Shown piece after piece: positions 27,401-36,400 of a stretch of 64,000 nt of DNA. The notes under the pieces are model-generated. The model saw nothing but the letters and a program-made list of their open reading frames with translations. It was not told the origin of the DNA and ran no database searches. A program made the translations under genes and the position numbers. Numbering within the stretch: position 1 is the first letter of the stretch; each line of letters begins with the position of its first letter. The DNA is from Oryzias latipes (lineage: Eukaryota > Chordata > Actinopteri > Beloniformes > Adrianichthyidae): assembly GCF_002234675.1 (NCBI RefSeq), contig NC_019879.2, positions 1,395,278 to 1,459,277 on the forward strand, in the 5' to 3' direction.

Positions 27401-30400
27401 TATTTGCTCTGGATCCGCATTTTTGACACCAACTCCAAATGGTACAACTCCCTCTTTCTTCAGATCACTTGCCGGTTGTTTAACGTTGTCAACAGATCTG
27501 TCAGCAGCCAAAACTATAAGAAACTGAGGGACATTCAGAGCAGACCGGCTGCCATTGGGCTCTGATAGGATTGTGTCCTTCATGAACTTTAAGGCCGACC
27601 CTGTGTTTAAACTACGTCCACCAGCCGGCGTCATCTCGTTGATGGCTCTCAATACCTCTTCTTTGGTTTTATAGGTGTTCAGGTAAAAATTTGGAGCTGG
27701 TCTTTCACTGTGTTGAACGACTGAAATCCGAACTTTGTCAATTCCAATGTCAAGAGGTTCAATCACGCTAATGATAAAGTCTCGAATGTAAGAAAAATCT
27801 GCTCGAACGCTGTCCGTCCCATCGATGAGGAATGCAACATCTCTTTCATCTCCCACAATGCCAGTTTCAGGAACCACAACATCTTGAAAAACAAAGAGAA
27901 AACATTAATTTTATTTAACTCAAATAATTGTGTCATTAAACTCAATATAGTCAAAACAGAAATGCACTGACCTTCTACAGTCCCAACAACTGATGTTAGC
28001 TGATCAATGATGGTGTCAGCCACTTCAGGTAGCTTTGAGAAGTCTTCACTGTGGTAAGCCAAGTCTGGAATAAATGCAACTCTTTGCCATGCGTCTGTAT
28101 TTGCTTGTCCAGAAGTGACTGTAAAGGTCAATATTTTCTCCAGAGCCAATGTATCCCCTAAAGTGGACAGCTGATCTCCACCTGGGGCACCTGTGACAAT
28201 CACCAACACTTGATGGGCTCCCTCACTTTTACGTGACCCTGTTGATGCCTGGAACATGTTTTCCAGAGCATATGTAACAGCAGCACCAACGTTCAAAACA
28301 GAGCCTCCAAGCAGCCTCATTTGAGAGATTTTATTCACAACTGCTTGTCTGTTCCGAAAGCTGTTCAAGTAAAACTCTATCCTAGGCTGTTCAGCAAACT
28401 GTAGGAGACCAATTTGGACTCGGTCAGGGCGTATTTCCAGCTGGTTGACAGTGTTGATCATGAAGTCCCTCACATACGGCAGGTTACCATCTCCCACATA
28501 GGACGAACCATCCACAAGGAAAACGATGTCTCGGACCACTTTCTTTGTCTGCACTGTGGTTATCTCCTCTGTTAAAGAAAAGCAAAACACTAAGTTATCA
28601 TGCAGTCTCTCAAACATGTGGATGTCTTCATGGGAACACTTAGGCTTTAAAAGTAAAACCAAAGTCAATCTAATTTAGGTAATTAAGGTTTAAAAGTGCT
28701 TAGTACCGACAGCATGACTGTTGTCTGACTCTTTGTATCATCCTGGCTTCCTTTGTTTCTATCTCATACCATTTCTATTTTGAATAGAGTTTTAAGAAGC
28801 TAGTGGTGTGTAATGGCCTTTGTTATCTTGCCTTTGCTGGTACTTGTCTGTTCCTAATTACCCTAATTCCAACCTAGGTTTATAAATTCAAGGAAAAAAA
28901 CATTTTAATTTCTTAAAGGATAATTCTTAACGACCTAGTATATTTTTCTTTTTTAACCCTTGTGTTATCCTAGGCACTTTGACATTTGGAGTTGGGTCAT
29001 CTAGACCCACTAGACAGAGCTCTGAACCTTTTTTCTTCAATGATTTGTGATCTTCACTGGTGTCCATGGATTACATGAAATCTTTCCACCTTTATCCACC
29101 TTTGTCATGGTAGGGAGAACACGTCAATGGAAGGGGGGGGGGTCATCTAGGATAGCACAAGGGTTAAGTTCGTTGTTTGACTTAACTGTGTTATTGAGAA
29201 AATCATGTGAAATTTCCCTGATAGCATGTATTAGCTCCAAATTCACAAACTTAGAGTGGGTTCGGTGGAAGCATCGGGGTCACTGATGTTTGTCATTTTT
29301 GAGGAATTACTCTTTAGGATCAGGGACAAAACTTGTTAATTTAAGGATAGATTCATCAAAGCAGTTAAGACACTTCTACCTTGTCCTTCTGACAATCCAT
29401 GTCGCAAACAGCAATTTAAAAATATGAGAAAAGGAATAATAGTTACTTTTCTTTTCCTATGTGATTTAAAAGATTACTAACCGTGTTCTGAAAATACTCA
29501 TTTGGGAGCTAATGTAGTACCAGTAAAAATGCACCGAAAATAGTGTAAAATTAGTGCTAAATTACAAAGCTTTAAAGAATGATGAGTTTTTTAACTCAGT
29601 CAACTTGTGATCTCCTTCAAAGTACATTTCTTTTTATCAGCTTTTTTAAGTCATGCAACAACTTTATAAATGCAGTGAAACTAATTTGCACCTTTTTCTG
29701 TGGGTTCTTCTACCAAATTTTGTCCAGGAAATGTGGAAAGCGTATTAATTATTTGTTTAGAGTTTTTAAGCAGCAGCCGTATTTCCTTGTGCATAAATAC
29801 AACTTCATCAGAAACTGCAATCTTTTGCAGCTCCCTTTCATCAGCACTTTTAAAGCCTACAGCCGTAGTCAGCACTCCCATGTCCTTTAGGTCCTTAACA
29901 GGTTTTTCCACACTGTCCGTGGATGCTTTACTGGTGAACAGCATCACAACCTGGGGCACCCTCTGCAGTATACGACTGCCCTTATCGGGGTCCAGCATAT
30001 TCTCACGCACAAAGTCCAGAGCTTTTCCAATATTGATGGTAGGTTCTGAACTTGGCTTGATAGTTGACAGAGCAGAAATTAAAGAGTCCTTGGTTGCATA
30101 GGTGTTGAGGTCCATCAGCAGCGCTGGGTTAGAGTTGAACCTGGCAATGCCAACTTGGACAGTATCTGGCCCAATTGGTATTGCGGTGATAAACTGCCTG
30201 ATGAACGATCTCACGCCATTGATGAATCCTGGACCCATGGTAGTGTCAATCAGGAAAATGATGTCTTGGTTTGGAACACTGTTTGCTAAAAAAGTAAACA
30301 AAGTTAAAAATAGGTGATTATAGGTGATAATATATGTATAAAGGTCACAAGTAGATATTTTGTTATTGTATGTTCTGTTATGCTAATGCTTATGTTAGCA

Positions 30401-33400
30401 TTATTAGCGTTGACATTTGCACAAAGACCTAAACACAAGTGGACCTATACTCCAGAATATGGAGAGCTGAGCTTCTAATGAAGAGTCTATTACATACATA
30501 CTTAACCTTCCTACATCTCATCATATATATATATATATAATATGTCGGAATAATCTTTTATGTGCACACATTAAAAATCTGTATTTAATTGTTATTTCTG
30601 TTCCTCCAAACCAATTTCTGGAAAAAAAGGAGCTTAGTAGTTTAAGTTAAAAGGTTTGAATTTTTCCAGGTTCTCAAAATCAAAGCCAGCATAGTATAGC
30701 AAAATAATGTCAATTTTCTGCTTTATTGTTTAACAAAATCATCTGCCAAGGTTCCACAAAGTATTTTTTGTCAGAGATGCAGAAGAAAATTGTAAACAAG
30801 TCTTTGAAATAATGTATAAACAGTTTTGTCATTTTAGATTATTTATATTTTCAGCATTACAGCATAATCTATGAGGTTTATGAGGCTGTCGTTCATTGGC
30901 TTTTGTGCCCTGTCTGAATTGGTTTATCTCAGCTAATAAAAAAGAGAAACCCTGCTAATCTGGAAATTGCTCTGAAGTAAGTAGTGTCAAGAAACCGGTA
31001 ATTTAGCATTGACCAACCTTTAGAGTTTACCTAATGGCCTTTGAGATTTCATTTTAAATCAGAGGCGTGCTACATGTACACCTTCTATATTTTTTTACAG
31101 CCACCTTAACCCCACCCCCCAACACATAGAGGTGTTACATACCTGCAGTTAACCCATTCTGATAAATAGCGGTGCGCTGGAACATGCCCGTCATCATAGG
31201 ACTGAGTGCAACGCTCATATCTGCAACTGTTTCGAAATCTGGGGCTGTCAGGACCAAACTTTTGTCTGTAGCCACCTCTTGCAGATCTGGGATGGCAGGG
31301 TCACCAATTGCCAGTCCATATGTGATTATATTGGCCCTCTTAAGGGCCAGATTGCCAACATGAGTGTCGTCATTGGAAGGGCCAGCACTGACAACCACCA
31401 ATAACTGGGGCACATCCTCCTCTGCCCTGCCTCCAGCAGCTTCAATAAAGAGGTTCTCTGCCACTACCTTCAATGCAGCCCCAAGATTTGATTCAGGCCC
31501 ACCCTTGTAGGTCAGGCCATTTACAGCTTTCTGGAGCGAGGATTTGCTCTCATAGCTATTCAGATATCCATGTACCTCTGGGTTACTGTGGTACAGTACC
31601 AGACCCACCCTAACAGCGTTTTTGCCCACATCTAGGGGCTCAATGATTCTTAAAACCAAATCACGCACATAGGGAAAGTTTCCTGCCCCAACGTTCTTTG
31701 ATCCATCAATTAAGATTACAAGGTCAACGAGGTCTTGTGCTTTAAGAGAGGAAAATTAAACAGAATAGAAACATTTAAAGCATAAATGTAGAGAAATAAG
31801 AACTTGAAGGCACATTAAGTACTTTAAACATAAGTATATGACAAAATATTACACAACACATCATACTGCATGTAGGCTGAACAAAGGAGGTGACCATCCA
31901 AATCAATGAAATGTACAAACTTTTTGTGTCTTAGTTGGAGTTCATCAAATTAACTCAAATGTTCCAAAAAGAACGCACTTGCAGAGTTTATTTGAGAACT
32001 TGTAATACAGAATGTGAAAACTTGTGCATCAAAAATCTGCATCTGTGTGTAAAAATCTTCTGCTGTGAACTGACAAATTTCCATTTGCATGTGTTTATTT
32101 AGAGTTACAACTTCAAATCTGTGATTACAACTGCTCAAATGTGCTTCTGCGTGTGCTCGAATCTGCTGGCGCAAATCACAAGAGCGCTACAACTGCGCTC
32201 TGAATTCTGACACATTCCTTGCGAGAAATTTGTGTCAAAAGTGATCTGTGTCCGATAATGGAACAAGGGGGGGGGGGAGGGTTAGAGGAGGCGGAGTCAA
32301 CCAATCAGAATGCAGGACTTAGAGGACTTGGTAAAGTTAGAAATCCATCTGATTTATAATAAAGATGCTCAATAGCCCTGGCCCTATTGTCCTGCTACAA
32401 CAAAGAGGATTTTCCTGTTGGCAGCCGCCTAGCTGCATGTCTTCATTTAAAGCACGAAGAGATCATTTCTCATTAAAATGCAGGAAAAAAACGGTAATTT
32501 TTCTTTAGAAATGCATTTGTAGTTCACTCTCCGTGTTAATACAAAATGATTGAGATTCTCTGTCACATTTTAACGATTATCGGAAGAGTTATTGAAGCAG
32601 GAAGTCTGAATCTGTGAACATCTTTCTAACTTTACCAAGTACTCTAAGTCCTGCACTCTGATTGGTTGACTCCGCCTCCTCTAACCCTCCCTCCCCCCCT
32701 TGTTCCATTATCGGACACAGATCACTTTTGACACAAATTTCTCGCAAGGAATGTGTCAGAATTCAGAGCGCAGTTGTAGCGCTCTTGTGATTTGCGCCAG
32801 CAGATTGGAGCACACGCAGAGGCACATTTGAGCAGTTGTAATCACAGATTTGAAGTTGTAACTCTAAATGAACACATGCAATTGGAAATTTGTCAGTTCA
32901 CAGCAGAAGATTTTTACACACAGATGCAGATTTTTGATGCACAAATTTTCACATTCTGTATTACAAGTTCTCAAATCAAATCTACAAGTGCGTTCTTTTT
33001 GGAGCATTTTTACCTTCATACAATGTTAATATAGCAGTCAAAAATAGTTGCCATACTTTTCTTTGCTCCTGTAAGGTTTGTTCCTGATTGGCTCATAAAG
33101 TGGGGGTGTGACATGAAACTATCCAATCATTGTGTCAGATCACATTTCCAGGAAGAGTGGAGTAAATTTGGTGGATTGTTACCAAAATGGGCATTACTGA
33201 GATTTGATCCTAAGAAAAGTGTTGTGTTGATGTTCAATAAAGTTCATAGTATCTGTATTGTTAACTGACTTCTTAGGTTTCTGAGAAGTTCTATTATTTC
33301 TTCTGTCTTTGTCAGAGTCGTCGTCTTCTCTGAGAAAGTCGGGGACATCCATTGAAACATGTGAGGTATGTGAAAAAACCGTGTCTGATAATAGAAGAAC

Positions 33401-36400
33401 CTAAGAAGTCTGTTGTGTTAATAGTCGTATATAAATGAGGCAACAGAGTTAAAGAGTGATTATGTCAATTTATGGGTTTTTTATTCTCCCCATATTGTTG
33501 CTTATTTAAAAAAATGTAAATAAATAACAAGATAGTTTTGTGAGGCAATCCCACTTGAAAGCCAATCCCAAATTGTTTTTTGCCTATTCGACAGCTTGAC
33601 GGTCTGTGCTCATCATCATGTGCTCAAATGATCAGTAATAATTTAGACCTCAGACGTAGTTTGTGTTGGTCAGTGGTGTATGTAAATTTGTGGATCCAAA
33701 CAAACAGAAACATGATGGGATCCATCAGATGTGTGTTTGTTTTTTTTACTATGTGAGCTCCATTTGAGTTCAACCATCCCATGCAGACTCTTGTTACAGA
33801 TCCCAGGTAAAAGTAAGCAGTCATGAGCCTGTAGAGTGTCCTGGCAACCTGAGTCATCACTAAACCTAAAACACACTAAAAACAAGTATGCATGAAATGT
33901 AAATGTATTCTCTGTCAAACAGTGTTTCATAATAAATCTGTATTTAATCCACATTTCCCTTCTTAAGGTCTGACAGGACTCTGTGCAGGCTCATTTCTGC
34001 TATAAATACAGAGTTTAGTTAAAATTGAACAAAGACAGACACATGAACAAACATATAAGCAGTGTGGCATGGTTAGATTTTGTTAAAAGATCCTTAACCT
34101 GTTCTCAAGCACGGCTCATCTCTGGTACGGAAGTTTTTTCTCAAATGTGTCTTTATTTGAATTTTTCTGGTTTTATTTCACTGACCAGAAAATCTGCCTG
34201 CTGTATTTAGGAAGGAAGTTGTTGCAGTCAGCCAACAGTTTCCTCTAATAATTACTTAATTTTTACAGCAACTCAGAAACAATGCATCCAAACAAATATC
34301 ACAGATGTCGAAGCGCAGATGTCGTTTACATTTTTATTACATCGCATCTGGACTTGGTTTTTAAAGTTAGAAGATGTTTCACCTCTTATCCAAAAGGCTT
34401 TGTCAATTCTGAATTAGCTGGTAAAAGAGCTGGTAAGTATGTGCTCATGGGGGAGGAGTCAGACCTGAAACTAGATTCTATTGTCAACCTAGCCGACATG
34501 GTTTTGGGTCGTTAGGTGTCCTTTGTCCTCAGCTGGGGGTTGGGGAGCCAGTGACTCCCTGCCTAAACTGGTCATCTCTTTCTGCTGTTAAGGACCCAGG
34601 TGGAACTGGTTCGGTTTGTTTGGGTTTCAGAACACTGCCGTAGATGGATGGAAGAATGAACCATAGACCACCATTCTTATTCAGAGAAGGTTTATCCTTC
34701 TTGACAAAGATGGCTTCTTTCCCTCCTCGCTCAAACCATCCTTCCTGGCTAGAATTCCCAAAACCATTTAGTCTATGTAAACAATAGAATCCAGTTTCAG
34801 GTCTGACTCCTCCCCCACGAACGAATATATACCAGCTCTTTTACCAGTTAATTCAGAATTGACAAAGCCTCTTGGATAAGAGGTGAAACGTCATGTAACT
34901 TTAAAAATTAAGTCCAGATGACATCCCCTAAACCTACTACTATGATAGAATCAACCTGGATGAATGAGAGTCTTCATAGACTTTTTTATCACATGCAATT
35001 AAAAAGCATTAATTATTGATTAAGGCTGGTAAGACAAACAAGTGATTTTAATCCGTGCAGTGGGAAGGTGGTTTATTTTTGTCAGTTTGTTCAGGATCAT
35101 ATGTGCCACAGTTTCTTTTTGCATGTGTGCACATTAGTATTAGTCGTGACACTGGAAAAGTGTTTTATCTGTCCCTCCTTCAGTCAACAGGGCCTCATTT
35201 TCCCTGCTAGAATCCCCCAACCAGCTCACTGCGCCACCAAGACCTGCCACTAAATCTTGTACAATATTCAGCACAATTTCCTGAGGTTGGCTAGCATTTT
35301 TTCAAAACTAATCATCTTAAATTCCAAGTGCTAATATCTCCACGGCTGTCATCCGCAGAACATCAGGGGGAACAAGCCCCATCTGTTAGCACCACCAGCA
35401 CCTGGGCCCCTCCATCACCAACATGACTGCCTGAAACAGCAGTCAAATGTACAGTCAGAGATTCCAGACCCAGGCCAGTCCATGCCCTGGCATGGTTTGA
35501 CATGGCCTTGATGTCCACCAGGGCCTCCTGTTTTGCCGTAGGGCTCTGTCTCAGCCCTACTACTGTACGGCACTAGGGCACACTTAAATTTCTCTCCGCC
35601 AACCTGGGGGAGTAATTTGATCAAACTGAACCGAAGGGTCTAACGTGCTCAAAGCTCTGCTCTCTAAAAAGTACACATCAGATGCCAACCCTAGTGGACT
35701 ATATTTTTTGAAGGACAAAAGTGGGGCCAACCCTGGTCCTCAAGAGCCACAACCCTCAGTTTTCCAACTGTCTCTGGACTCTCTGGTGCTAACGAGCAAC
35801 AAATGTGACGAGTTTTTAGAATATGTCTGTAAAGGTCAGAAGTAGATCATTTGCTAGTGTATGTTCTGTTATGCTAATGCTTATGCTAACGTTTTGGTGT
35901 TAACATGGGCACGAAGACCTAAACACAAGTGGACCTCAACCCCAGAATATGAAGAGCTGAGCCTCTAATGAGAGTCTAAAACACACTTATTAAACTTTTT
36001 ACATCTCTTTATTTATAGGTACAATTAAAAACAAAAAAAAGGCTGAAAATGAAATAGCTTTTGGTATTCTAATATGTTGGAGTTATTTTTTATTTGTGCA
36101 TGTTTGAAAGCAAAATCAGTATTTACTTGTCATTTCTGTTCCTCCAAACCAATTTCTGGAAAATAAGGAGCTTTGAATTTTATTTATTCATTTTATTTGA
36201 AATGGTTTATTTCAAGCTATCAAAGCAAAAATAATGCACAAAACAATACAATCATCAGTTATACATTCGTACAATGACGTATCAAATGTAGGATAATTAG
36301 ACATTACATCAAAGATTGCTTGAAAGGGAGTGGAAGGAAGAGAATTTATATAATCCCACCCCCTATTATACTGTACCCTTTTGTATTACATGATTTATCA

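Noticed and set aside
31950..33034. Two similar 74-80 codon frames beginning MRQQI
   Set aside because: They are mirror copies in the arms of a fold-back element, not a gene pair.
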